Shown here piece by piece: positions 42,056-51,351 of a stretch of 64,000 nucleotides of DNA. A model generated the notes under the pieces. The model was not told the DNA's origin. It worked only from the letters and a program-made list of their open reading frames with translations, and did not search any database. Position numbers and translations under genes: made by a program. Within the stretch, counting starts at the first letter, position 1; each line of letters opens with the position of its first letter. Location of the stretch: assembly GCF_900091465.1 (NCBI RefSeq), contig NZ_FMHV01000002.1:310001-374000 (forward strand), in the 5' to 3' direction. This stretch comes from Micromonospora rhizosphaerae. GTDB lineage: Bacteria > Actinomycetota > Actinomycetes > Mycobacteriales > Micromonosporaceae.

Positions 42056-43504
42056 TCAGCGGGACCCGGGCGGCCAGGGGGCGGCCGGCCGGGGGCCGTA
42101 CCAGCCGGGCGGGCCGTAGCCGGCCGGGTACGCCGGGGGCGGCGGCGGGGCGAGCACCACCGGGATCGGCACCACCGGCTCGTCCGGCGCCTCCACCGAC
42201 CGCCGTGATCCGTCCGGGAACCGCAGGTGGTAGCGGTGCCCGTCCCAGACCCCGACGGGTGCCTGCGGGTCCCGCCCGACGAAGAAGGACCGGTACGCGG
42301 CGATCGCGTCCAGCAACTCCCGCTCCTCCCGGGCCGTCCGTTCCCGGTCCGCCGCCTTGCGGTCCAGTCCCCGACGCATGCCGTCCCGCAGCAGGGCCAG
42401 CCGGGTCGCCGCGAACTGGTAGCCGCGCATCGCCTTGACCCCACCGTCGCCGGCCACCCGGCGGGCCCAGGTGCGGGCCGCGTGCCGCCGGCCGAGACTG
42501 CCCAGCGCCGCCACCTCGGGCGGGGTGAGCCAGCCGGCCCGCACGTAGTCCGGCAGCGTCCGCTCGGTGAGCCGCCCCTCCCAGGCGCGCAGCCAGATCG
42601 CCAGCCCCACCATGCCGAAGAAGATCGGCACCATCACGCCGATGTAGCCGTACAGGGCGATCAGCGGCTGGCCGGTGGCCACGGCGAGCGAGGGCAGCAG
42701 GTTCCAGGTGCCGTGCAGCATCATCGCCAGCAGCAGGCCGGCGATCGGGGCGAGGATCCGCACCCGCCGGTCGGCCGTCCGCGCGGCGACGCCCAGGCCC
42801 ACCCCGGTCATCGAGGTGAACAGCGGGTGGGCGAAGCCGAACAGCAGGATCCGGACGATGAAGATGGCGATGACCCGGGTGGCGGCGGTGGCCGGGCCGT
42901 ACTGCTCGACGCCGGAGGCGTACCCGTAGCCGCCGAGGTAGAGGATGTTCTCCACCATGGCGAAGCCGATCGCGGAGAGCCCACAGTAGACCAGGGCGTC
43001 GGTGACCCCGGACCACTCCCGGCGCCGGAAGATCAGCAGCAGGATGGGCCCGAGCGCCTTGGTCAGCTCCTCGATGAACGGGGCGACCAGCACGGCGGTC
43101 AGCGCCGTGGGCAGCCCCCAGCCCTTGAACAGCCCCGCGAAGGTCTCGTTGACCACCAGCGAGATGGCCGTGGCGACGAACGCGCCCCAGCCGAAGCAGA
43201 AGATCAGGTATTTCAGCGGTTCCGGCTCGTAGCGGTCCAGCCAGAGGAAGCAGGAGACCAGCACCGGCACCGGCAGGACCGCCGCGATCACGCCGATCAG
43301 CAGCGCTTCCGGGCCGAGGTTGGAGCCGAGTGTGTAGAGCATGAACACCGCGCCGGCGGCGATCAGCAGGACGACCCCGGCGAGCACCAGGAACCGCCGC
43401 CAGCCGAGCCGGCGCAACGGCATCCGGGGGGCGGCCGTGCCCGGTGGCGGGGCGGCGGGCACGGGCGGCGGCGGCGGGGCTCCGCCGGACGGGGTGTCGG
43501 CCAT
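42056..43504 (-). CDS. PrsW family intramembrane metalloprotease-like protein
   Basis: A 482-aa protein from ATG 43504. After a Pro-rich start, about nine to ten transmembrane helices are visible. The PrsW motifs are present: FIEELTKALGP (EExxK, residue about 115), GFAMVENILYLGG and the later HPLFTSM and LHGTWN histidines. PrsW enzymes cut membrane-bound anti-sigma factors. A long soluble C-terminal tail (residues 295-482), ending in Pro/Tyr-rich repeats, is unusual for the family. It is divergent from the SAM-IV-type riboswitch unit. Confidence 0.85.
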   Translation of the reverse strand: MADTPSGGAPPPPPVPAAPPPGTAAPRMPLRRLGWRRFLVLAGVVLLIAAGAVFMLYTLGSNLGPEALLIGVIAAVLPVPVLVSCFLWLDRYEPEPLKYLIFCFGWGAFVATAISLVVNETFAGLFKGWGLPTALTAVLVAPFIEELTKALGPILLLIFRRREWSGVTDALVYCGLSAIGFAMVENILYLGGYGYASGVEQYGPATAATRVIAIFIVRILLFGFAHPLFTSMTGVGLGVAARTADRRVRILAPIAGLLLAMMLHGTWNLLPSLAVATGQPLIALYGYIGVMVPIFFGMVGLAIWLRAWEGRLTERTLPDYVRAGWLTPPEVAALGSLGRRHAARTWARRVAGDGGVKAMRGYQFAATRLALLRDGMRRGLDRKAADRERTAREERELLDAIAAYRSFFVGRDPQAPVGVWDGHRYHLRFPDGSRRSVEAPDEPVVPIPVVLAPPPPPAYPAGYGPPGWYGPRPAAPWPPGSR

Positions 43505-43567
43505 GCGGTCAGCGTAGTCACCCGCGGCCGGCTGGTCCGGCCGCATTCCGGTCGCTATGCTGCCGGG

Positions 43568-43690
43568 AAGGTCACGAGCGCCAGCGTCAAGCCCCGGCTT
43601 GCTGGCCGGCAACCCTCGTCGAGTTCGCGGTGGGGTGCCCCGGGTGATGACCGGGCCCAGCCCGAACCGTGCTGGGCAAGCGCGGACCCC
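43568..43690 (+). ncRNA. SAM-IV-type riboswitch
   Basis: The leader contains the conserved SAM-IV pattern. A GGTCA/TGACC closing helix (43570-43574 with 43648-43652), the GGCAACCCTC core (43608-43617), and CGCGGTGGGGTGCCCCGGGT (about 43627-43646) are followed by an additional GGGCCCAGC/GCTGGGC hairpin (43653-43677). SAM-IV riboswitches regulate sulfur metabolism genes in actinomycetes by sensing S-adenosylmethionine. Here it precedes the aminotransferase V gene by 47 nt. Assignment is by recall of the motif; a covariance search would settle it. Confidence 0.85.
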
Positions 43691-43736
43691 GTCCCGGTGC
43701 CCACCCCCGGGGTCCCTGGACCTCGGAGGTTCCGGC

Positions 43737-44996
43737 ATGACCGTCACCCTCGTACCCCCCGCGCTCCCGGCCCGGCCGGCCGGGCCGGACCCGCTCGCCG
43801 TGCTCGGCGTGCCGGGGGAGATCAACCTCGACCACGCGGCCAGCGCGCCGTGCGCGCGAGCCGCCGCCGACGCGGTGGCCGAGCTCCTCCCCTGGTACGC
43901 GAGCGTGCACCGCGGCGCCGGGGCGCTGTCGCGGCGCTGCACGCTGGCCTACGAGCGGGCCCGGCAGACGGTCGGCGACTTCCTCGGCGCCCGCGCCGAC
44001 GACCACGTGGTCTTCACCCGGAACACCACCGACGCGGTCAACCTGCTGGCCCGGGCGCTGCCCGCCGGCACCACCGTGGTGACCTTCGCCGGGGAGCATC
44101 ACGCCAACCTGCTGCCCTGGCCGCGCGGCTCGGTCCGGCTGCCGGTGCCGGCCAGCCCCGCCGAGGCGGTCCGCTCGCTGGACGCCGCCCTCGCCGAGCT
44201 GCGCCGGGATGCCCGGCCGGGCCTGCCGGTGCTGGTCGCGGTGACCGGCGCGAGCAACGTGACCGGCGAGCGCTGGCCGGTGGCGGAGCTGGCCCGGGCC
44301 GCCCGCCGGCACTCCGCCCGGATCCTGGTGGACGCCGCGCAGCTCGCCCCGCACGCGCCGGTCGACCTCGCCGCGCTGGACGTGGACTACCTGGCGCTCT
44401 CCGGCCACAAGCTGTACGCCCCGTTCGGCGCGGGCGTGCTCGTCGGGCGGTCGGACTGGCTGGACGCCGCTGCGCCGTACCTGGCCGGGGGCGGCGCCAC
44501 CAGTCACGTCGGTGCGGGCACCCATGAGGTGCGCTGGGCCACCGGCCCGGCGCGGCACGAGGCCGGCACCCCGAACCTGCTCGGCGCGGTGGCCCTCGCC
44601 GCGGTCTGCGCCGCGCTCGCGGACGCCGACCGGGACGCGCTGCACGCCCGGGAGCAGGAACTGCTGATCCGGCTGCGGGACGGACTCGCCGCGCTGCCGC
44701 ACGTCGTGGAGCTGCGCACCTTCGGCCCGGACGCGCCCCGGGTGGGCATCGTCTCCTTCGTGGTCGCCGGCCGGGACTCCGCCGAGGTGGCCGCCCACCT
44801 GGCGACCAGCCACCGGATCGGCGTCCGGGATGGCCTCTTCTGCGCCCACCCGCTGGCCCGGCGGCTGCTCGCCGAGGCGGCCGCCCGGAGCGGGCGGCGA
44901 AACCTGCCTCCCACCGCGCTGCGGGCCAGCATCGGCCTCGGCAGCACCACCGCCGAGGTCGATCGCCTGCTCGCCGCCCTGGCCGGGCTCGCCTGA
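43737..44996 (+). CDS. Class V aminotransferase (cysteine desulfurase-like)
   Basis: A 419-aa PLP enzyme from ATG 43737, 7 nt after GGAGG. Fold-type I features are present: NLDHAASAPC at the start, TRNTTDAVNLLARAL, VDAAQLAPH, and the Schiff-base lysine in ALSGHKLYAPFG. This is the SufS/CsdA/NifS-like superfamily, but the family's catalytic Cys loop is not evident, so the role may be a related lyase or aminotransferase. The SAM-IV-type riboswitch in its leader indicates repression when SAM is high, pointing to sulfur amino acid supply. Confidence 0.8.
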   Translation: MTVTLVPPALPARPAGPDPLAVLGVPGEINLDHAASAPCARAAADAVAELLPWYASVHRGAGALSRRCTLAYERARQTVGDFLGARADDHVVFTRNTTDAVNLLARALPAGTTVVTFAGEHHANLLPWPRGSVRLPVPASPAEAVRSLDAALAELRRDARPGLPVLVAVTGASNVTGERWPVAELARAARRHSARILVDAAQLAPHAPVDLAALDVDYLALSGHKLYAPFGAGVLVGRSDWLDAAAPYLAGGGATSHVGAGTHEVRWATGPARHEAGTPNLLGAVALAAVCAALADADRDALHAREQELLIRLRDGLAALPHVVELRTFGPDAPRVGIVSFVVAGRDSAEVAAHLATSHRIGVRDGLFCAHPLARRLLAEAAARSGRRNLPPTALRASIGLGSTTAEVDRLLAALAGLA

Positions 44997-45045
44997 GCGG
45001 GCGCCCGGTTCTTGCGGCGCCTCCTCGACCGGAGGTCCCCTGCCG

Positions 45046-46278
45046 TCATCCGATCGGGGGCGCTACCGGCGGTTTCGGCGCGGCTTCCTCCTCGGCCTCG
45101 CCGCTCGGCCGCTGCTCCGTTCCGCCGAACGCCTGCCGGATCAGCCGGTTCGCCTCCTCCTGGTCGATCCCGGAGGCCACCAGGAGGTCGCTGGCGGCGG
45201 TACGCACCTGGGCGATCACCACGCTGCCGGAGAAGCCCACCCCGTCCGTGTACGCCCGGCCGGCCTCGCTTACCGCGCGCAGGGCCCGCTCCCGGGCCCT
45301 GTTCGGTTCCTGGCCCGCGGCGAACTCGTGCCGGAGCAGGCGGACCGACTCGGCGAGGTGGCTCACCGAGTCGGGCATCGGTTCCGGAATCGGCTCCTCG
45401 TCCTCGATCAGGGTGACCGCGCGACGGATCAACGTGCCGCTGTTGCGCATCGCCCGGTCGATCGGTTCGGCCGCCTCGGCGTAGTGGATCAGCTCGTCCC
45501 GGCGGTGCCAGCGGGCCGGGGAGAGCCTGCTGGTCTCCTTGGCTCCCTCGATCGCCTCGCTGAACGCCGCCAGCTCGTCCTTGTTCGCCCGCAGCCGGAA
45601 CAGCGCCTGCTGCGCCGCGTTGCGGTCCCGGTTGCGCAGCGCCTCGGCGGTGCTGTCCAGCTGCCCGGCGAGCAGGTCCAGCGCCGGGCGGGCGGCCCGG
45701 TTGATCACCCGGAGCGGGTTGAGCGGCAGCAGGATCGCGGTGACCACCAACGCGATCCCACCGCCGATGAAGGCGTCCACGAAGCGTGGTATCTCCAGGT
45801 TCTGGGTCATCGGGCTGAGCGTGACGATCAGCACCGCGGTGGCCGCGGCCTGGATCACGATCGCCACGCTCCCGCCGAAGAAGATGGTCAGCAGGATGGC
45901 GGCGGTCACCACCAGCCCCAGCTGCCACCCGCCGGCGCCGAGCAGGTAGATCAGGGCATCCCCGAGTGCCACCCCGACCGCGACCCCGATGATCAGCTCG
46001 ACGGTCCGGCGCAGCCGCTGACCGACGGACGCGGCCAGCGTGCCGACCGCCGAGATCGGGGCGAAGACCGGCTGCGGGTTGCCCAGGACATCGTGGGAGA
46101 TGACCCAGGACAGCGCGGCGGCCAGCCCCGCCTGGGCGGCCAGGCCCAGCGCCATCCGGACCCGGTGCAGCCGGTCCTGCAGGGTGGCCTTCCCCCGGTT
46201 GCGCAGCTGCTCCACCGCTTCTGCGATCCGCTGCTCGTCGACGTCGACGAGCCCGCTCTTCAGGTCGGTACGTCGCAC
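45046..46278 (-). CDS. FUSC/aromatic acid exporter-type membrane protein
   Basis: About 410 aa from GTG 46278; an in-frame GTG at 46305 would lengthen it by nine residues. The N-terminal third has about six transmembrane segments (ALGLAAQAGLAAALSWVIS, VELIIGVAVGVALGDALIYLL and others). The family-typical NPQPVFAPISAVGTLAASVGQRLRRT stretch lies between them. The second half is soluble and helical, with EYAEAAEP-like and EEPIPEP segments. FUSC proteins export aromatic acids or similar compounds; the substrate is unknown. It converges with the aminotransferase gene. Confidence 0.82.
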   Translation of the reverse strand: MRRTDLKSGLVDVDEQRIAEAVEQLRNRGKATLQDRLHRVRMALGLAAQAGLAAALSWVISHDVLGNPQPVFAPISAVGTLAASVGQRLRRTVELIIGVAVGVALGDALIYLLGAGGWQLGLVVTAAILLTIFFGGSVAIVIQAAATAVLIVTLSPMTQNLEIPRFVDAFIGGGIALVVTAILLPLNPLRVINRAARPALDLLAGQLDSTAEALRNRDRNAAQQALFRLRANKDELAAFSEAIEGAKETSRLSPARWHRRDELIHYAEAAEPIDRAMRNSGTLIRRAVTLIEDEEPIPEPMPDSVSHLAESVRLLRHEFAAGQEPNRARERALRAVSEAGRAYTDGVGFSGSVVIAQVRTAASDLLVASGIDQEEANRLIRQAFGGTEQRPSGEAEEEAAPKPPVAPPIG

Positions 46279-46374
46279 AAGCGGAGGTCCTTGGTCCTGG
46301 GCCACGGCGGGGACTACCCGCGTCGTACCGGGTGAATCCTCGCCCGCCGGCGCCCGTGGGGCAGACTGCACCGG

Positions 46375-47019
46375 GTGGGAGACCTGATCGAGCGGTGGCG
46401 CGACGCCGCCCGGGGCGCCGGGGCGTCCGATCCTGCCGGGGTGGACCGGGCCGGGGAGCGGCTGCTCGCCGCCTGGCGCGAGCCGCACCGGCACTACCAC
46501 GCGCTGGCCCACCTGACCCTCGTGCTCGACGTGATCGACGCGCACGCGGGGCTGGCCCGGCGACCGGACCTGGTCCGGCTGGCCGCCTGGTGCCACGACG
46601 CGATCTACGACCCCCGGGCCGGTGGCGACGCCAACGAGCGGGCCAGTGCCGCGCTCGCCGGCGCCCTGCTCGCCGGCGCGGGGCTGTCGGCCGGCGGGGT
46701 GGCCGAGGTACGCCGACTGGTGCTGCTCACCGCCGGGCACGCGGTGGCCGGCGACGACCCGGACGGCGCCCTGCTCTGCGACGCCGACCTGGCGATCCTG
46801 GCCAGCCCGCCACCCGAGTACGACCGCTACGCCGCGGCCGTCCGCCGCGAGTACGCGCACGTGCCGGAACCGGCCTTCCGGGCCGGCCGGGCCCGGGTGC
46901 TCGACGGCCTGCTCGCCCTGCCCGCGCTCTTCCGCCTCCCGCCGCTGGCGCGCCGCTGGGAAACCCCCGCCCGCGCCAACCTCACCCGCGAACTGGCGGC
47001 GCTCCGCGCACCGGCGTGA
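46375..47019 (+). CDS. HD-superfamily predicted metal-dependent phosphohydrolase
   Basis: A 214-aa protein with the motif HRHYHALAHLT (residues 38-48) and WCHDAIYDPR, containing the His-Asp metal pair that defines HD enzymes. A later CDADLAIL contributes another Asp. Such proteins are small cytosolic hydrolases of unknown substrate and are widely conserved in actinomycetes. The start is GTG 46375, divergent from the FUSC-type gene with about 96 nt between the two starts. Confidence 0.82.
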   Translation: MGDLIERWRDAARGAGASDPAGVDRAGERLLAAWREPHRHYHALAHLTLVLDVIDAHAGLARRPDLVRLAAWCHDAIYDPRAGGDANERASAALAGALLAGAGLSAGGVAEVRRLVLLTAGHAVAGDDPDGALLCDADLAILASPPPEYDRYAAAVRREYAHVPEPAFRAGRARVLDGLLALPALFRLPPLARRWETPARANLTRELAALRAPA

Positions 47020-47075
47020 CCCGCCCCGCGATCCTGCACTTCCCGCTTGCTCGGACAGATCCCCGGACGGCCGGC

Positions 47076-47345
47076 TCAGCTGGGGTCGACCAGATGCTTG
47101 GGACGGCGCAGGCCGGAGTCGCGCAGCAGCCGGACCAGCTCCCGGCTCGGCACCACCCGGGCGCCCAGCCAGACCGCCACCCGGAACCGCTCGGCCGGGA
47201 TGTCGTAGTGGTCCCGGTCGAAGCCCCGGCGCGGTGCGCCGAGCGCCTCGGCGAAGGCGTGCAACTCGGCGTAGGAGACGTCGCTGATCAGATGCGACCA
47301 GAGCCGTCCCCGCCAGGGCACGGCTGGCCGGTCCAAATACAGCAT
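47076..47345 (-). CDS. DUF4031 protein
   Basis: An 89-aa protein with a LYLDRPAVPWRGRLWSHLIS N-terminus and a YAELHAFAEALGAPRRGFDR segment followed by DHYDIP, which are the recognised features of DUF4031. The family is small and common in actinobacteria, with no assigned activity. It starts at ATG 47345, divergent from the GlcD-type gene at 47413. It is followed by a convergent gap holding a CGATCCTGCACTT string (47030). Confidence 0.75.
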   Translation of the reverse strand: MLYLDRPAVPWRGRLWSHLISDVSYAELHAFAEALGAPRRGFDRDHYDIPAERFRVAVWLGARVVPSRELVRLLRDSGLRRPKHLVDPS

Positions 47346-47412
47346 GGCGGGAATCTAACCCGTGGGAACCGCCGGTTGATGATCGGCTTCCCGGAACACT
47401 AGCCTTCCCGGC

Positions 47413-48813
47413 ATGTCCGGCTCCCTACTCCTCGACGACCTGCGGGCCGCGCTCGGTGACGCCGCCGTGCTGACCGACCCGGACCTGCTCCGGATGCACG
47501 AGCGGGACGAGGCCGACCTCTGCGCCGCCGGGACCCCGCTCTTGGTCACCCGGCCGCGCAGCACCGAGGAGGTCGTCGCGGTGGTCCGGGCGGCCGCCCG
47601 GCACGGCGTGCCGGTGGTGCCGCAGGGAGCCCGGACCGGCCTGGCCGGGGCGGCGAACGCGGTCGACGGGGCGGTGGTGCTGAGCACGGTCGCGATGGAC
47701 GAGATCCTGGAGATCGACCCGGTGAGCCGGATCGCCGTGGTGCAGCCCGGGGTGGTCAACGCGACGCTGGCCGGCGCGGTGGCCAAGCAGGGCCTCTACT
47801 ACCCGCCCGACCCGGGCTCCTGGGAGTCCTCCACCATCGGCGGCAACGTCTCGACCAACGCCGGCGGCATGTGCTGCGTCAAGTACGGGGTGACCGCCGA
47901 GTACGTGCTCGGCCTGGAGGTGGTGCTCGCCTCCGGCGAGGTGCTGCGCACCGGCCGGCGTACCGCCAAGGGCGTCGCCGGGTACGACCTGACCCGGCTC
48001 TTCGTCGGCTCCGAGGGCACCCTCGGGGTGATTACCGAGATCACCGTCTCGCTCCGGCCCGCGCCGGAGGAGTCGCTGACCCTGGTCGCGGTCTTCGGAG
48101 CCACCACTGCGGCCGGCACTGCGGTGGCCGGGATCGCCGAGCGGGGGCTGAGCCCGAGCCTGCTGGAACTGCTGGACCGGACCCACCTGCGGGCCATCGA
48201 GGCGTACCAGCCGATGGGGCTGCGCACCGACGCGCAGGCGCTGCTGCTGGCCGCCGTGGACACCGGCTCCCGGGCGGCGGACGACCTGGCCCGGATCGCC
48301 GAGGTCTGCGCGGCGGCCGGCGCCGACGAGGTCTACGCGGCCACCGACGGGGTCGAGGCGGCGGCGCTGCTCCAGGCCCGGCGACTGGCCCACCCGGCGA
48401 TGGAGCGGTACGCCGCGGCCGCGTACCCGGGCGGCAACGGCGGCCTGGTGATCGACGACGTGGCGGTGCCGCGGGGCTCGCTGGCGGCGCTGCTGGACGG
48501 GGTGGCCCGGATCGCCGAGGAGTGCGACGTGCCGATCGGCGTGGTCGGCCACGCCGGCGACGGCAACATGCACCCGAACATCGTGGTCGACCGGGCCGAT
48601 CCGGCCAGCGTCGAGCGCGGTCGCCGGGCCTTCGACGAGATCATGCGCCTCGGGCTGGAGCTGGGCGGCACCTGCACCGGCGAGCACGGCGTGGGGCTGC
48701 TCAAGCGGGACTGGTTGGCTCGGGAGATCGGCCCGGTCGGGGTCCGGGTGCACCAGGCGATCAAGGCGGCACTGGACCCGCAGGGCCTCTTCAACCCCGG
48801 CAAGGTGCTCTGA
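47413..48813 (+). CDS. FAD-linked oxidase (GlcD/D-lactate dehydrogenase type)
   Basis: A 466-aa flavoprotein. The PCMH-type FAD domain includes VVPQGARTGLAGAANAVDGA (residues 56-75) and GSWESSTIGGNVSTNAGGMC, with the GYDLTRLFVGSEGTLGVI signature. The C-terminal cap ends with GHAGDGNMHPN and TGEHGVGLLKRDWL, where the conserved His and Glu act in catalysis. Members oxidise glycolate, D-lactate or 2-hydroxyglutarate; subunits GlcE/GlcF are not nearby. The start is ATG 47413. It probably acts at the inner face of the membrane. Confidence 0.87.
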   Translation: MSGSLLLDDLRAALGDAAVLTDPDLLRMHERDEADLCAAGTPLLVTRPRSTEEVVAVVRAAARHGVPVVPQGARTGLAGAANAVDGAVVLSTVAMDEILEIDPVSRIAVVQPGVVNATLAGAVAKQGLYYPPDPGSWESSTIGGNVSTNAGGMCCVKYGVTAEYVLGLEVVLASGEVLRTGRRTAKGVAGYDLTRLFVGSEGTLGVITEITVSLRPAPEESLTLVAVFGATTAAGTAVAGIAERGLSPSLLELLDRTHLRAIEAYQPMGLRTDAQALLLAAVDTGSRAADDLARIAEVCAAAGADEVYAATDGVEAAALLQARRLAHPAMERYAAAAYPGGNGGLVIDDVAVPRGSLAALLDGVARIAEECDVPIGVVGHAGDGNMHPNIVVDRADPASVERGRRAFDEIMRLGLELGGTCTGEHGVGLLKRDWLAREIGPVGVRVHQAIKAALDPQGLFNPGKVL

Positions 48814-48852
48814 CCGGCGGCCCCGGTGACCGCTGCCGGCGGGGCGGCTCGG

Positions 48853-49371
48853 TCAGCCAGTGACCTCGGCCGGGGTGGCCTGGGTGATCAGCAGCAGGAT
48901 CTCGCCGGCGATCGGCGTCCGCTCCTCGCCGGGGCAGTCCTGCGAGGTGATGGTCAGGCCCGGCGGGATGAGCAGCGTGGAGGTCAACGCGTCGATGCAG
49001 GCCAGCCGGTAGCGGCGCGCCTCGTCGGTCTCGTTCGCCAGGCCCGGGTCGGCGAGCATCTGCTGCAACCGCTGCACCTGCTCCGGGGTGAGCGCGCCGG
49101 TCGAGTTGACCCCGTCGCCGGCGCAGTCCTGGCAGTTCCACTTTCCGTTCGGCTCCACGGTGAGCGACCGGACCGGGCCGTCCGCGCCCAGCGTCTGCAT
49201 CAGCGAGACCCGCCGCGACCCGGTGGGCGCCGACGCGCTGGAGGCCGGCCCCGCCTGCCCCGGTGTCGTGGAACCCTCGGCCCGGCCGACCAGAGAGCAG
49301 CCGGTCAGGGCGATCGCCAGCAGGACGCCGGCCGAAAAAGGTACGACGCGCGACCAAGAAGGGCGAACCAC
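48853..49371 (-). CDS. Putative lipoprotein of unknown function
   Basis: About 172 aa from GTG 49371. The signal peptide (FSAGVLLAIALTGC) ends in an LTGC lipobox, so the mature protein is membrane-anchored outside the cell. The exposed part has four conserved-looking cysteines (WNCQDCAG, RLACID, SQDCPGEE) that may form disulfides. No known domain is recognised. It is transcribed convergently to the GlcD-type gene and lies between it and glpD. Confidence 0.6.
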   Translation of the reverse strand: MVRPSWSRVVPFSAGVLLAIALTGCSLVGRAEGSTTPGQAGPASSASAPTGSRRVSLMQTLGADGPVRSLTVEPNGKWNCQDCAGDGVNSTGALTPEQVQRLQQMLADPGLANETDEARRYRLACIDALTSTLLIPPGLTITSQDCPGEERTPIAGEILLLITQATPAEVTG

Positions 49372-49457
49372 GCAGAGCAACCTACCCCACCGTAGGTTGC
49401 GTCGGAACCCGCCGAGTGGCCGGGCGATGATCGTCGGCCCGTGCCGGAGCGGATCGG

Positions 49458-51287
49458 CTACCGGGAGGGCGAGGGTTCGGCCACGTCGCCGTCGGCGCCC
49501 CGGTCGGCCGCGAACCCCCGGACGTCGGGGGCGCCGAGCCGGGCCGCATCGGCGGCCACGTCGTCCGGCATCAGCTGAGACTGCCGTTCGGCCTCCACCC
49601 GGGCCCGGTAGTGCGCGACCTCGCGGGCCCGGGTCGCCTCGTCCCAGCCGAGCACCGCGCCCATCAGCTCGGCGGCGTGCTCCGCCGAGTCCAGGCCGCG
49701 GTGGCTGGTCTCGATGGAGATCCGGGTCCGCCGGGTCAGCACGTCCTCGAGGTGCAGCGCCCCCTCGGCCCGCGCCGCGTACGCGACCTCGGCGGCCAGG
49801 TACTCCGGGGCGCCGGCGAGCGGGGAGGCGAGCAGCGGGTCGGCGTCGACCAGGGCGAGCAGGTCGAGGGTGAGCGTGCCGTACCGCTCCAGCAGGTGCT
49901 CGACCACCCCGACCGGCACCCCGTGACGGCGGGCCAGGTCGGCCCGGTCGCGCCACGTCGAGGCGTACCCGTCGGCGCCGAGCAGCGGCAGGTCGGCGGT
50001 ACGCGAGGGGCGCACCGCGCCGAGCCGGCGCGCCGCCCGGTCGACCACGTCCGAGGCCATCACCCGGTACGTCGTGTACTTGCCCCCGGCGACCAGCAGC
50101 AGCCCGAGCATCGGCTCGACGACCGCGTGCTCGCGGGAGAGCTTGGAGGTGGAGTCCGCCTCGCCGGCCAGCAGCGGGCGCAGCCCGGCGTAGACGCCCT
50201 CGATGTCGTCCTTGGTGAGCGGCCGGTCGAGCACGCTGTTGACCTGTTCCAGCAGGTAGTCGATGTCCTTCGCGCTGGCCGCCGGGTGGGACCGGTCCAG
50301 CCGCCAGTCGGTGTCGGTGGTGCCGATGATCCAGTGGCCGCCCCACGGGATGACGAAGAGCACGCTGGTGGCGGTCCGCAGGATCAGCCCGGCCTCGCCG
50401 GTGATCGCCGAGCGGGGCACCACCAGGTGCACGCCCTTGGAGGCCCGGACCCGCAGGCCGGGGCGGAGCCCGACATCGTTGAGCATCCGGGACATGTCGT
50501 CGCTCCACACCCCGGTGGCGGCGATCACCGTGCGGGCGCGTACCTCGAACTCGGCATCGGGCGAGCCGGCGGGCGCCTCCAGGTCGCGGACCCGGACCCC
50601 GGTCACCTCGCGGGCCTGCCGGATCAGGCCGACGGCGCGGGCGCTGGTCACCACGGTGGCGCCCAGGCTGGCCGCGGTGCGGGCGAGCGTCACCACCAGC
50701 CGGGCGTCGTCGACCTGCCCGTCGTAGTAGCGGATCGCCCCGGCAAGGGTGTCGGCCCGCAGGCTCGGGAAGACCCGGCGGGCGCCCTCGCGGGTCAGGT
50801 GTCGGTGCAGCGGCATGCCCCGCCCCCCGCCGAACATCCCGGCGAAGGCGTCGTAGGTGGCCACCCCGGCGCCGTAGTAGGAGCGGCGGAAGACCCGCGA
50901 GGGCAGGTCGTGCAGGCCGCGACGGGCGGGGAGCGGGACCAGGAACGGGACCGGCCGGACCAGGTGCGGCGCGAGCCGGGTGGCGAGCAGCCCGCGCTCG
51001 GTGAGCGCCTCATGGACCAGGTGGAACTCCAACTGCTCCAGGTAGCGCAGCCCGCCGTGGATGAGCTTGCTGGACCGGCTGGAGGTGCCGGCGGCGTAGT
51101 CGCGCGCCTCCACCAGGGCCACCTTGAGCCCTCGGGACGCCGCGTCGAGGGCGGCCCCCGCCCCGGTCACCCCGCCGCCGATGACCAGCACGTCGAACCG
51201 CTCGGCGCGGAGTCGGCGCAGGTCGTCGGCGCGGCGCTCGGCGGAGAGCTGACCGGCCACGGATCGGGACACGTTGGGGTCGCGCAC
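49458..51287 (-). CDS. glpD: Glycerol-3-phosphate dehydrogenase (GlpD)
   Basis: About 609 aa from GTG 51287 (a GTG at 51272 is also in frame). The FAD-binding GGGVTGAGAALDAA lies near residue 32. SSRSSKLIHGGLRYLE and IPWGGHWIIGTTDTDW, together with the LLVAGGKYTTYRVMASDVVD stretch, are typical of aerobic GlpD. The C-terminal domain ends with DLVTRRTRI-like and EVAHYRARVEAERQS segments. It oxidises sn-glycerol-3-phosphate to dihydroxyacetone phosphate and passes electrons to the respiratory chain. The subtilase gene is divergent at 51352. Confidence 0.88.
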   Translation of the reverse strand: MRDPNVSRSVAGQLSAERRADDLRRLRAERFDVLVIGGGVTGAGAALDAASRGLKVALVEARDYAAGTSSRSSKLIHGGLRYLEQLEFHLVHEALTERGLLATRLAPHLVRPVPFLVPLPARRGLHDLPSRVFRRSYYGAGVATYDAFAGMFGGGRGMPLHRHLTREGARRVFPSLRADTLAGAIRYYDGQVDDARLVVTLARTAASLGATVVTSARAVGLIRQAREVTGVRVRDLEAPAGSPDAEFEVRARTVIAATGVWSDDMSRMLNDVGLRPGLRVRASKGVHLVVPRSAITGEAGLILRTATSVLFVIPWGGHWIIGTTDTDWRLDRSHPAASAKDIDYLLEQVNSVLDRPLTKDDIEGVYAGLRPLLAGEADSTSKLSREHAVVEPMLGLLLVAGGKYTTYRVMASDVVDRAARRLGAVRPSRTADLPLLGADGYASTWRDRADLARRHGVPVGVVEHLLERYGTLTLDLLALVDADPLLASPLAGAPEYLAAEVAYAARAEGALHLEDVLTRRTRISIETSHRGLDSAEHAAELMGAVLGWDEATRAREVAHYRARVEAERQSQLMPDDVAADAARLGAPDVRGFAADRGADGDVAEPSPSR

Positions 51288-51351
51288 CCGTCCACGGTAA
51301 CCGTCCCGGCCGTTCCGCGGCACGAACCGGTCCCGCCGTACGGTACTGGGC

